The notes under the pieces were generated by a model, which worked only from the letters and a program-made list of their open reading frames with translations, was not told the DNA's origin and made no database searches. Of a stretch of 13,586 nt of DNA, positions 1-6,665 are shown piece by piece. The position numbers and the translations under genes are program-made. Position 1 is the first letter of the stretch; every line of letters begins with the position of its first letter. Origin of the DNA: Thermodesulfobacteriota bacterium (GTDB lineage Bacteria > Desulfobacterota > SM23-61); contig JASEHN010000035.1 in assembly GCA_030018715.1 (NCBI GenBank), positions 1 to 13,586 on the forward strand. The letters are read 5' to 3'.

Positions 1-1353
1 CTAAGCTTCCATTTTTTTTCGGATACAATCAGCGATTTGTTCCGCGAAGGCGGTTATTTCTTTCTCATTCTCTCCTTCCACCATGACCCGGATTAAACTT
101 TCCGTTCCGGATGGGCGCACCAGAATTCTTCCGCGATCGCTCAATTTGGCCTGAATTTTTTTGATAAGAGAGGTTACCTCCGGAATCTGTTGCGGATCCT
201 TTTTTTGTCGAACCGGGACATTCAATAATACCTGCGGAAATGGGGTCATAATTTTGGTCAGGCTGGATAGTTTCTTCCCTTCCCGTTTCATCACGGCTAA
301 AACCTGGAGGGCCGAGAGAACCCCATCCCCGGTGGTGTTGTAATCAAGGAAAACCAGATGACCGGATTGCTCACCCCCCAGGTTATACCCCCCCCGGGCC
401 ATTTCCTCTACCACGTAACGATCTCCCACCTGGGTGTGCACCACTTTGATCCCCCGTTCCTTCAGGGCCAGGTCCAGGCCCAGGTTGCTCATCACCGTTG
501 CCACCAGGGTATTCCGTTTTAGGCGTTTGCTTTTCTTAAGGTCATCGGCGCAGATGGCCATAATCTGGTCCCCATCCACCAGATTCCCCAGTTCATCGGA
601 GAAGATGGCTCGGTCTGCATCTCCGTCCAGGGAAATTCCGATGTTCGCTCCGCATTCCTTAACTCTCTGCATAACCACCTTGGGATGGAGGGAGCCGCAC
701 TGGAAATTAATGTTCTCCCCGTTGGGTTCAACGCTGAGAGCGATCACTTCCGCTCCCAACTCTTCGAAAACAGCAGGGGCTACTCGATAAGCTGCTCCAT
801 GGGCGCAATCCAGGACGATGCGCATCCCGTCGAGAGTAAGTTCTTTAGGAAAAGAGTTTTTCAGGTAAACAACGTACCTCCCTACGGCATCATCCACCCG
901 GAAGGCTTTGCCCACCTCAGCTGCTGTAGGGCGCAGGGAATCGATCTGATCAGAGAAAATCAATTCCTCGATCCTCTTCTCAAGGTCGTCGGGGAGTTTG
1001 AACCCATCCCCGGAAAATATTTTAATGCCATTGTCCTGGAAAGGGTTATGGGAAGCGGAGATCACAATTCCTGCGTCCGCCCGCATGGAGGATGTAATGA
1101 AAGCAATCCCAGGGGTGGGCAGGGGGCCCACCAGAAGCACATCCACCCCCATGGAGCAGATGCCCGCCGCCAGGGCATTTTCCAGCATATAGCCGGAAAG
1201 ACGGGTATCTTTTCCGATAACAATCCGGTGGCGTTTTTCATGGTTCTTGAATATATAGGCCACCCCCCGGCCTAACTGCATAGCCATTTCTGTGGTCATC
1301 GGGTCGACATTGGCTACCCCCCGGATACCGTCGGTCCCGAAAAGTTTCCTCAT
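1..1353 (-). CDS. glmM: Phosphoglucosamine mutase GlmM
   Basis: Converts glucosamine-6-phosphate to glucosamine-1-phosphate in the cytoplasm, the step before GlmU on the way to UDP-GlcNAc for peptidoglycan and lipid A. The 450-residue protein has the normal family length and is complete (TAG stop at the window edge). Visible hallmarks of the alpha-D-phosphohexomutase family: N-terminal LFGTDGIRG (4-12), the phosphoserine loop ISASHNP (98-104, active Ser101), the metal-binding loop DGDADR (243-248), the sugar-specificity loop GGEQSGH (326-332) and the C-terminal phosphate-binding RPSGTE (413-418). GEQSGH together with ISASHNP favours GlmM over PGM/PMM relatives. The start is supported by a GAGGAG Shine-Dalgarno 9 nt upstream (1363-1368). 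It is the last gene of the block and is separated from folP by 444 bp of repeat-rich non-coding DNA, so it may need its own promoter; I could not identify a convincing one. Confidence 0.98.
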   Translation of the reverse strand: MRKLFGTDGIRGVANVDPMTTEMAMQLGRGVAYIFKNHEKRHRIVIGKDTRLSGYMLENALAAGICSMGVDVLLVGPLPTPGIAFITSSMRADAGIVISASHNPFQDNGIKIFSGDGFKLPDDLEKRIEELIFSDQIDSLRPTAAEVGKAFRVDDAVGRYVVYLKNSFPKELTLDGMRIVLDCAHGAAYRVAPAVFEELGAEVIALSVEPNGENINFQCGSLHPKVVMQRVKECGANIGISLDGDADRAIFSDELGNLVDGDQIMAICADDLKKSKRLKRNTLVATVMSNLGLDLALKERGIKVVHTQVGDRYVVEEMARGGYNLGGEQSGHLVFLDYNTTGDGVLSALQVLAVMKREGKKLSSLTKIMTPFPQVLLNVPVRQKKDPQQIPEVTSLIKKIQAKLSDRGRILVRPSGTESLIRVMVEGENEKEITAFAEQIADCIRKKMEA

Positions 1354-1415
1354 TTTTAAGTTCTCCTCAATAGTCGCCTTATCAAATTAAATGTTTTGTA
1401 TTATGGTTTTAAAAC

Positions 1416-1431
1416 CTCTGTGATCTTTGTA
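1416..1431 (+). repeat. Degenerate CTCTGTG-type 9-nt repeat
   Basis: CTCTGTGAT followed by CTTTGTA, that is, two imperfect units at 9-nt spacing. The first nine bases equal the first unit of the larger cluster at 1714. The two copies lie on either side of the MITE-like element. Confidence 0.5.
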
Positions 1432-1503
1432 CTACTAAGGTTCAATTTCTGGTAACACTTTAGCTGTTTGAAAACCATCCCGAACAGGGTGATTTTTAAG
1501 GGC

Positions 1504-1585
1504 GTCATTCCTGCGAAAGCAGTCCGCCTCAGGCGGACAGGGTTTTTCCTAATGGGTTCTGGATTCCCGTTTTCACGGGAATGAC
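1504..1585. repeat. Palindromic GTCATTCC...GGAATGAC repeat inside the MITE-like element
   Basis: Outer arms GTCATTCC (1504-1511) and GGAATGAC (1578-1585) are exact reverse complements. Inside lie a perfect 8-bp hairpin, ATTCCCGT-TTTC-ACGGGAAT (1563-1582), and a 7-bp-stem palindrome, GTCCGCC-TCA-GGCGGAC (1522-1538). GTCATTCC(C/T)GCGAAAGC-type sequences are familiar dispersed repeats in deltaproteobacterial genomes; that assignment is from memory, while the base-pairing is directly visible. Confidence 0.7.
1522..1538. repeat. Short palindrome GTCCGCCTCAGGCGGAC
   Basis: Perfect 7-bp inverted repeat with a TCA loop. It interrupts the left arm of the larger GTCATTCC repeat, and the 15-bp core is flanked by CAG on both sides, compatible with nested insertion although three bases is weak evidence. 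Confidence 0.6.
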
Positions 1586-1713
1586 AAAACGTAGACTTTT
1601 TTCAAAGGGCTAAAGTGATACAATTTCTGAAAATTCAATTAAGATATTTTTCTGGTTTTTTTGCGTTCATCCGTGTTCTAAATTGCTTTTTGTTCTAAAG
1701 ATTTTGGTTATAG

Positions 1714-1783
1714 CTCTGTGATCTCTGTGCCCTCTGTGGCTAATGGTTTTTGGTTGCGGCTCTGCCGCGCTGCGTCCTCTGTG
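1714..1783 (+). repeat. CTCTGTG repeat cluster with exact 9-nt period
   Basis: CTCTGTG begins at 1714, 1723 and 1732, a strict 9-nt period, and again at 1777. Between the third and fourth copies is a short hairpin GCGGC-TCT-GCCGC (1756-1768). The phrase CCTCTGTGGCT occurs twice, at 1731 and 1776. This is non-coding dispersed-repeat material abutting the 3' end of folP; function unknown. Confidence 0.6.
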
Positions 1784-1797
1784 GCTGATTTATCTGC

Positions 1798-2646
1798 TTA
1801 GCAGCGCACAATCGCATCCACCACCTGGACAACCATTCGCATTCGTTCCACTTCGTGTACTCGAACGATATTCGCACCGTTGAGAATGGCCACAGCCACC
1901 GTGGCCATGGTTCCTTCTTCCCTGTCCTTTGGCGGCAGCCCCAGTATTTTACCGATGAAAGCCTTTCTGGAGGTTCCGACCAACAATGGTTTCCCTAAGA
2001 CTTTAAAGCGTTGTAGATTTTTCAAAATGATCAGGTTATGCGATTCTTCCAGGGATTTTCCAAACCCGATCCCCGGGTCTAAAATGATGTTTTCCGCGGA
2101 AATACCGCAGGATTCGGCATGGGCCACACGTTCCTTGAAGAAACTTAGGATCTCTCCCATCAGGTCATCATAATGTGTGTTAAGTTGCATGGTTTCCGGA
2201 GTTCCGCGCATGTGCATCAGCACTACAGGGACATTTTTTTGGGCAATGACCGTGGCCATGCTTTCATCAAACCTCAGGGCGCTGATGTCGTTGATCATCG
2301 CAGCTCCAGCTTCCAGGGCCCTTTCCGCTATGCGCAACTTCCGTGTATCCACGGATATGGGGATATCGATTTGTTGGCTTAAGGAACGAACTACCGGAAT
2401 GATCCGCCGGGCTTCTTCTTCCTCCTCTAACGGTTCGGCCCCCGGCCGGGTCGATTCCCCGCCGATGTCCAGAATGTCTGCTCCCCCCTCGGCTAATCGC
2501 AGCCCCTGTTCCACTGCTTTCTCTGAATCGAAAAATCGGCCTCCGTCGGAAAAGGAATCCGGCGTGACATTAATAGCGCCCATGATGAGCGTGCGCCGAG
2601 AGAGGTCATAGCTTTTCTTGCCCAAACGGAGGAAAAGGTGATTCAT
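1798..2646 (-). CDS. folP: Dihydropteroate synthase FolP
   Basis: Condenses 6-hydroxymethyl-7,8-dihydropterin pyrophosphate with p-aminobenzoate to give dihydropteroate in folate synthesis; the family is the sulfonamide target. From the ATG at 2646 the protein is 282 residues, the usual DHPS length. TIM-barrel signatures in order: INVTPDSFSDGG (25-36), GGESTRPGA (62-70), SVDTRK (98-103), INDISAL (118-124), MHMRGTP (144-150), DPGIGFGKS (190-198), GTSRKAFIG (224-232) and VRVHEV (261-266). The frame stays open upstream to an ATG at 2754, but that extra 36-residue stretch is Cys- and Phe-rich, unlike DHPS, and is encoded by repeat/hairpin DNA, so I do not count it. An in-frame ATG at 2655 is an alternative. 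No strong Shine-Dalgarno precedes any of these starts, so the exact start is uncertain. Confidence 0.96.
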   Translation of the reverse strand: MNHLFLRLGKKSYDLSRRTLIMGAINVTPDSFSDGGRFFDSEKAVEQGLRLAEGGADILDIGGESTRPGAEPLEEEEEARRIIPVVRSLSQQIDIPISVDTRKLRIAERALEAGAAMINDISALRFDESMATVIAQKNVPVVLMHMRGTPETMQLNTHYDDLMGEILSFFKERVAHAESCGISAENIILDPGIGFGKSLEESHNLIILKNLQRFKVLGKPLLVGTSRKAFIGKILGLPPKDREEGTMATVAVAILNGANIVRVHEVERMRMVVQVVDAIVRC

Positions 2647-2668
2647 AAAAATCATTAACTTAAGAGCA

Positions 2669-2701
2669 CACCGCGACCACAGAGAAGCGTTCTCGGCGGT
2701 G
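2669..2701. repeat. Composite hairpin upstream of folP, CTCTGTG-type repeat
   Basis: Outer arms CACCGC (2669-2674) and GCGGTG (2696-2701) are exact reverse complements, enclosing a second perfect hairpin GAGAA-GCG-TTCTC (2682-2694). On the minus strand it contains CTCTGTG (2678-2684), the heptamer repeated downstream of folP in opposite orientation. It lies within the 5' region of folP, just before the chosen start. Confidence 0.5.
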
Positions 2702-2704
2702 AAT

Positions 2705-2780
2705 AAACAAAAAGGGCCAAAGGTCAAGAAACAAGGGCAGAGAAAAAGACCCAACCCTTGGCCCTTGATCTTTGCCCCTT
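2705..2780 (-). terminator. Terminator-like stem-loop between ftsH and folP
   Basis: In the minus-strand transcript, 2780-2764 can pair with 2728-2712: 15 of 17 positions are complementary, with a 35-nt loop. The 3' arm runs straight into a U-rich tract (about TTTTTGTTTATT). That is the layout of an intrinsic terminator or attenuator just after the ftsH stop codon. The loop is long and carries a further GGGC/GCCC match that could form alternative pairings. The GGCCAAAGGTCAAG-type sequence also resembles a dispersed repeat, so termination is an inference. Confidence 0.4.
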
Positions 2781-2782
2781 TT

Positions 2783-4639
2783 TTAAAAAAGTCTCCCTTC
2801 CTGAACCAATTCTTTCTGAGGGACTTCGGGAACGGATGATGTTAGACCCAGTACCTGGTTAACTTCCTCTCCGGCAAGTACTTCCCTCTCCAGAAGGGCC
2901 GAGGCCAGGCGATGGAGTCGCTCCAGGTGCTGGATGATAATATCTTTGGCCCGGCTAAAATTTTCCAGGACGATGCGCTTGATTTCGTTATCAATGTCCA
3001 CTGCGGTCTTTTCGCTATAGTCTTTATGCTGGGCAATATCCCGCCCGAGAAAGATATGTTCTTCCTTTTTTCCGAAAGTAAGGGGTCCCAATTTATCGCT
3101 CATCCCGAAGTCGCAGACCATTTTCCTGGCCCATTCCGTGGCCATTTCCAGGTCATTTCCCGCCCCTGTGGTTTGGGTATTTAAGACCAGTTCTTCCGCA
3201 GCCCGACCTCCTAAAAAAATGGCGATTTTGTTGATGATGTACTCTTTAGAAAGGGTGTGCTTGTCTTCGGCGGGAAGCTGTTGGGTAAGTCCCAGGGCCC
3301 GCCCTCGGGGGATGATGGTTACTTTGTGGATGGGGTCGGCGCTGGGGAGAAATTTGGCCACCAGAGTATGCCCGGCTTCATGATAGGCGGTGAGGCGCTT
3401 CTCTTCTTCGCTGATAATCATCGTGCGGCGCTCAACCCCCATGAGAACCTTATCTTTCGATGCCTCGAAATCAGCCATCTCCAGTTTCGTTTTGCCCAGG
3501 CGCGCTGCCAGAAGAGCTGCTTCATTGACCAGGTTTTCCAGGTCTGCGCCGGTAAAGCCCGGGGTGCCCCTGGAAAGCACGGCCAGGATAACGTCATCAG
3601 CGAGAGGAGTTTTGCGCGTATGGACTTTTAAGATTTCTTCCCGCCCTTTCATGTCGGGCCGGGGAACCACCACCTGCCGGTCAAACCTGCCCGGACGAAG
3701 GAGCGCCGGGTCCAAAACATCGGGCCGGTTCGTGGCCGCAACAATAATCACTCCTTCGTTGGACTCAAACCCGTCCATTTCAACTAAAAGCTGGTTGAGA
3801 GTCTGCTCCCGCTCGTCGTGCCCTCCCCCGAGTCCAGCTCCCCGGTGGCGGCCGACCGCGTCAATTTCATCGATGAAGATGATGCAGGGAGCATGCTTTT
3901 TCCCCTGAATGAAAAGGTCCCGGACCCTGGAGGCGCCCACGCCCACGAACATCTCCACAAAATCAGAACCGCTTATGGAAAAGAAAGGAACGTTGGCCTC
4001 GCCGGCAATGGCCCGGGCCAGAAGCGTCTTGCCGGTTCCCGGAGCGCCCACCAGCAGAACCCCCTTGGGAATCCGCCCGCCCAGTTTGGTGAATTTTTTC
4101 GGATCCCGGAGAAATTCGATGATCTCCTGCAGCTCTTCCTTCGACTCCTCAATCCCGGCTACATCCGTAAAAGTAACCTTTTGCTGTTTTTCCGTGAGCA
4201 GTTTGGCCTTGGCTTTTCCGAAAGACATGGCTTTGGTGCCGCCGGCCTGCATCTGGCGCATGAAAAAGATCCAGAAGCCAATCAGGAGCAACATCGGAAA
4301 CCAGGAGATGAGTATGGTCATGTACCAGGGGGATTCATCCTCGGGTTTTGCCGAAATCTGCACATCTTTTTCCCGCAAGAGCTTGACCAGCTCAGGATAA
4401 TTGGGAGCGTAGGTTTTGAATTCCTTGCGGTTGGCCAAGCGGCCAGAAATGTTTGGTCCCTGAACGGTAACTTCCCTCACTTCTCCCTTTTCCAACGCGG
4501 CCAAAAAATCACTGAAGATCATTTTATCCTGGGTGGAACGAGGCTGGCTGAAAAGGTTAAAGAGGAGAATCATCATCACGCTGATGACCAGCCAGAGGGC
4601 TAAATTTTTATAAAAGGGGCTTAGTTTTTTCTCCCCCAT
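2783..4639 (-). CDS. ftsH: ATP-dependent zinc metalloprotease FtsH
   Basis: Membrane-anchored AAA+ protease that extracts and degrades unassembled membrane proteins and short-lived regulators. At 618 residues it has typical length. Layout: N-terminal transmembrane segment (about 13-30), periplasmic domain (31-104), second transmembrane segment (about 106-127), then the AAA module with Walker A GAPGTGKT (198-205), Walker B IIFIDE (253-258), pore motif FVGVGASRVR (231-240) and the second region of homology NRPDVLDPALLRPGRFD (304-320). The M41 peptidase domain has HEAGH (420-424) with Asp496 in GAGNDLE as the expected third zinc ligand. A GAGGAAAA ribosome-binding site (4644-4651) supports the start. 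It is separated from tilS by 122 bp that may hold its own promoter, and a terminator-like structure follows its stop codon. Confidence 0.99.
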   Translation of the reverse strand: MGEKKLSPFYKNLALWLVISVMMILLFNLFSQPRSTQDKMIFSDFLAALEKGEVREVTVQGPNISGRLANRKEFKTYAPNYPELVKLLREKDVQISAKPEDESPWYMTILISWFPMLLLIGFWIFFMRQMQAGGTKAMSFGKAKAKLLTEKQQKVTFTDVAGIEESKEELQEIIEFLRDPKKFTKLGGRIPKGVLLVGAPGTGKTLLARAIAGEANVPFFSISGSDFVEMFVGVGASRVRDLFIQGKKHAPCIIFIDEIDAVGRHRGAGLGGGHDEREQTLNQLLVEMDGFESNEGVIIVAATNRPDVLDPALLRPGRFDRQVVVPRPDMKGREEILKVHTRKTPLADDVILAVLSRGTPGFTGADLENLVNEAALLAARLGKTKLEMADFEASKDKVLMGVERRTMIISEEEKRLTAYHEAGHTLVAKFLPSADPIHKVTIIPRGRALGLTQQLPAEDKHTLSKEYIINKIAIFLGGRAAEELVLNTQTTGAGNDLEMATEWARKMVCDFGMSDKLGPLTFGKKEEHIFLGRDIAQHKDYSEKTAVDIDNEIKRIVLENFSRAKDIIIQHLERLHRLASALLEREVLAGEEVNQVLGLTSSVPEVPQKELVQEGRLF

Positions 4640-4706
4640 AAGCTTTTCCTCAGAGAATTAATAATGAAGATGGATTTAAAAATTTATGGTGAATATTGGA
4701 GGTTTA

Positions 4707-4735
4707 TTTATAGCATAAAAGAAAATTTTCAACAA
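4707..4735 (-). promoter_or_regulatory. Possible sigma70-type promoter for ftsH
   Basis: On the minus strand, TGC-TATAAA (4715-4707) is a good extended -10 element. A weak -35, TTGTTG (4735-4730), lies 17 bp upstream; a better hexamer, TTGAAA (4732-4727), is only 14 bp away. It sits in the 122-bp AT-rich gap between tilS and ftsH, about 70 bp before the ftsH start. A perfect palindrome GAAAATTTTC (4721-4730) overlaps the spacer. Heat-shock-type control is not evident. Confidence 0.4.
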
Positions 4736-4761
4736 TGAAAAAAGCAGCTGGCCGATTAAGA

Positions 4762-6147
4762 TTAGAGAAGTTCGACGCGCAGGACTTTTTTGGTTTCCGG
4801 CTTCAGACGTATTCGATGATCGAGGCGGACGCCGGCAACCCAGAGGAGTTGATCCTCTTTGAAAAGTAAAGGAATTCTTTTGCGCTGGGCTGTGGGAATT
4901 TTACAATCGATGAAAAGGTCTTTGATTTTTTTCGCCCCCTCCATTCCCAGTGGTTGGAGGCGGTCTCCAGGCCGGAAGGAGCGAACGGTCAGGGGAAAAT
5001 CAATCTCGTCGAAATCCAGAAGGGCAATGTTGGAAATGTTTTGGAGCCCTATCCTGGGTATCTGGGTCGTTAACATCTCGAAGCGCATTTCCCGGCCGAT
5101 TTCCGGAATTTCCAGATAACCCTCCCCCGAAACAGAATATTCAAAAGGGATAATCTCTTTCAGGGACTTGGCAAAGGTAAGGGCCCGGTAGGCCTTAGCC
5201 ACGCATAGCCCTTGAGGAAGCTTAAGGGTTTTATTGGGGTCCGGGCTCTGCAGGATATTCTCGATGGTCAGGATATGATTGAATCCCACCCGCCTAAGGT
5301 GGCCCAGTATTTTTTCAATGGCATACCGGAAAGATCGCAGCCGGATGGGTAACGACTGGGCGAGCAGGGAGGGGATGTCCAGGGTTATGGATTCCTTTTT
5401 CTGATTCCGGACCAGCGCCGGAAATCTTTCTTCCAGGAGGTTCTGCCAGCAGGCTTCTTCCGCCCGGAAGAGATCAGCCATTTGCGCCAGGGTCTGCCGC
5501 AACCGGGGATTATACTGCTCAAGGACAGGAAGGAGCTCATGGCGTATCCGGTTGCGCAGAAACTTAAGGGAACGATTGGTCGGATCGGTCAGGAAAGCCA
5601 CTTTCTTTTCAAAAAGGAAGGCTTCAATTTCTTCCCGCCAGGATTCAATCAGCGGCCGGATAAAAAAATCGCCGCGCACAGGAGGGATCCCCGATAGTCC
5701 GCGGGTTCCGGAACCACGGAGGATACGCATGATCATGGATTCGGCCTGGTCATCGGCCGTATGTCCCAGGGCAATCTTCGCGGCCTTCTGACTCTTAGCT
5801 GCTTCCAGCAGAAAGGAGTACCGGGCTTCCCGGGCAGCTTCCTGCAGAGTGAGACGTTGTTCTTTTTGCTTGGCCCTTATGTCCACTTGGCGAGTTATGA
5901 AAGGCACCCCCAGGTCCGCTGCGGCTTTGCGCACAAAAGATTTTTCTTCTTCCCCTTCCGGGCGAAGTCCATGGTTCAAATGGGCAACCACCAGGGAAAG
6001 ATGAAATTCCCGGCGCAGGTCCCAGAGCACATGGAGAAGAGCCATGGAGTCAGCCCCTCCGGAAACGGCGACCACTACGCGTTCTCCGGGCTGGAGCATC
6101 TCATATTTTTTGATTGTTTTTAAGACATTCAGGACAAAGGGTTGCAT
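4762..6147 (-). CDS. tilS: tRNA(Ile)-lysidine synthetase TilS
   Basis: Uses ATP and lysine to convert C34 of the CAU-anticodon isoleucine tRNA to lysidine, switching it from Met to Ile identity and AUG to AUA decoding; essential in most bacteria. The 461-residue protein has the full multi-domain layout. The N-terminal PP-loop ATPase carries SGGADS (29-34), HLNHGLR (56-62), GHTADDQAE (128-136), RGLSG (149-153) and NRIRHELLP (199-207). A helical middle region follows, then a C-terminal TilS domain with RPGDRLQPLGM (392-402), KKIKDLFID (406-414) and VAGVRLD (438-444). The longer form with the C-terminal domain is the E. coli-like rather than the Aquifex-like type. It overlaps the adenosyltransferase gene by 19 bp, implying translational coupling; an AGGAAAA stretch sits just before the ATG. 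Confidence 0.97.
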   Translation of the reverse strand: MQPFVLNVLKTIKKYEMLQPGERVVVAVSGGADSMALLHVLWDLRREFHLSLVVAHLNHGLRPEGEEEKSFVRKAAADLGVPFITRQVDIRAKQKEQRLTLQEAAREARYSFLLEAAKSQKAAKIALGHTADDQAESMIMRILRGSGTRGLSGIPPVRGDFFIRPLIESWREEIEAFLFEKKVAFLTDPTNRSLKFLRNRIRHELLPVLEQYNPRLRQTLAQMADLFRAEEACWQNLLEERFPALVRNQKKESITLDIPSLLAQSLPIRLRSFRYAIEKILGHLRRVGFNHILTIENILQSPDPNKTLKLPQGLCVAKAYRALTFAKSLKEIIPFEYSVSGEGYLEIPEIGREMRFEMLTTQIPRIGLQNISNIALLDFDEIDFPLTVRSFRPGDRLQPLGMEGAKKIKDLFIDCKIPTAQRKRIPLLFKEDQLLWVAGVRLDHRIRLKPETKKVLRVELL

Positions 6148-6665
6148 GGCTTTTCCTGACTTTCCTCGTACCTGGCCAGCGTGAAAAGTAAATCGGCAAG
6201 ACGGTTCAGGAACCTAAGCACTTCGATATTGGCGATGATTTTTTCCTGTAGCAATCGGACGGCTTTCCGTTCGGCCCGGCGGATGATGGCCCTGGCTAAG
6301 TCAACGGAGGCTGAAGCGATTGTCTCTCCGGGTAAAATGAACTCTTCTTTTAGGACAACCTCCTTCTGTATCTCGGAGAGGAGGCGTTCCAGCCGGTCAA
6401 CTTGTTCGGTGGTAATCCGGTAGGGATACTTTTGGACGTCTTCAGTGGCAGTGGCTAGCTCGGCGCCAAGGATGAGCAAGTCTCTTTGTATGGTCAGGAT
6501 AATCTCCTTGGTCTTCGGCCGGGTTGCCGCCGCTCTGGCGATCCCCAGCGCAGAACTGGCCTCGTCCAGGGTCCCGTAGGCTTCGGGCCTGGGCCCGGAT
6601 TTGGAAATCCTCTGGCCGCCCATAAGGCTGGTCATGCCCCGATCTCCCTTCTTAGAAAACTTCAT
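6129..6665 (-). CDS. PduO-type ATP:cob(I)alamin adenosyltransferase
   Basis: Transfers the 5'-deoxyadenosyl group of ATP to cob(I)alamin to make coenzyme B12. The 178-residue, mostly helical protein matches the PduO/MMAB family rather than CobA or EutT. It has an N-terminal KKGDRGMTSL loop (5-14) corresponding to the ATP-binding TGDxGxT motif, YGTLDEASSALG (30-41), FILPGET (109-115), RAIIRRAER (125-133) and the late NRLADLLFTLAR (154-165). The N-terminal loop reads GDRGMT instead of the more usual GDdGtT, and DEASS replaces the commoner DELNS; both seem tolerable. The ATG overlaps the rluB TGA in an ATGA junction (6662-6665), and the 3' end overlaps tilS. No B12-dependent enzyme is nearby, so it probably serves cofactor supply generally, for example a methylmalonyl-CoA mutase encoded elsewhere (inference). 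Confidence 0.93.
   Translation of the reverse strand: MKFSKKGDRGMTSLMGGQRISKSGPRPEAYGTLDEASSALGIARAAATRPKTKEIILTIQRDLLILGAELATATEDVQKYPYRITTEQVDRLERLLSEIQKEVVLKEEFILPGETIASASVDLARAIIRRAERKAVRLLQEKIIANIEVLRFLNRLADLLFTLARYEESQEKPCNPLS

Larger units (their letters stand above)
1443..1629. mobile_element. MITE-like non-autonomous element with 9-bp flanking duplication
   Basis: A 169-bp non-coding element (1452-1620) is flanked by an exact 9-bp direct repeat, CAATTTCTG (1443-1451 and 1621-1629), which looks like a target-site duplication. Its ends form imperfect terminal inverted repeats: 1451-1474 against the reverse complement of 1599-1622, about 20 of 24 matches, with the shared core CACTTTAGC. 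The interior is a second palindromic repeat (1504-1585). No transposase is encoded, so it would have been mobilised in trans. The duplication and inverted repeats are seen directly; the transposition mechanism and family are inferred. The direct repeat is offset by one base relative to the best inverted-repeat alignment, a small point against a perfect fit. Confidence 0.6.
1354..1797. other. 444-bp non-coding, repeat-filled gap between folP and glmM
   Basis: No plausible coding region is visible on either strand. The stretch is AT-rich compared with the genes and holds, left to right: the glmM ribosome-binding site (1363-1368), a perfect 12-bp palindrome GGTTTTAAAACC (1405-1416), a degenerate CTCTGTG repeat (1416-1431), a MITE-like element (1443-1629 including flanking duplications), an AT-rich segment (1630-1710), and a CTCTGTG repeat cluster (1714-1783) ending just beyond the folP stop. 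In many related genomes this position between folP and glmM carries cdaA/dacA and cdaR/ybbR; nothing resembling either is present here. Confidence 0.85.

Noticed and set aside
685..1275. 196-codon open frame on the plus strand opposite glmM
   Set aside because: Antisense shadow of a well-supported glmM; no recognisable motifs, and the composition follows the glmM codon pattern.
1405..1416. Palindrome GGTTTTAAAACC upstream of glmM as a regulatory site
   Set aside because: Perfect but isolated and AT-rich; no recognised operator and no accompanying promoter could be placed.
1756..1768. GCGGC-TCT-GCCGC hairpin just after the folP stop as an intrinsic terminator
   Set aside because: Only 5 bp of stem and no U-tract follows on the minus strand (the sequence after it is A/C-rich); it is part of the repeat cluster.
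3818..4603. 261-codon open frame on the plus strand opposite ftsH
   Set aside because: Long but entirely antisense to conserved ftsH domains, with no family signature or plausible operon context.
4721..4730. Palindrome GAAAATTTTC as an operator for ftsH
   Set aside because: A low-complexity AT palindrome of this length is common by chance in AT-rich gaps; no second copy or known regulator site matches.
4740..4761. Possible terminator after tilS (GCCAGCTGC then T run)
   Set aside because: The CAGCTG core cannot form a real stem with a loop, so this is not an intrinsic terminator despite the following Ts.
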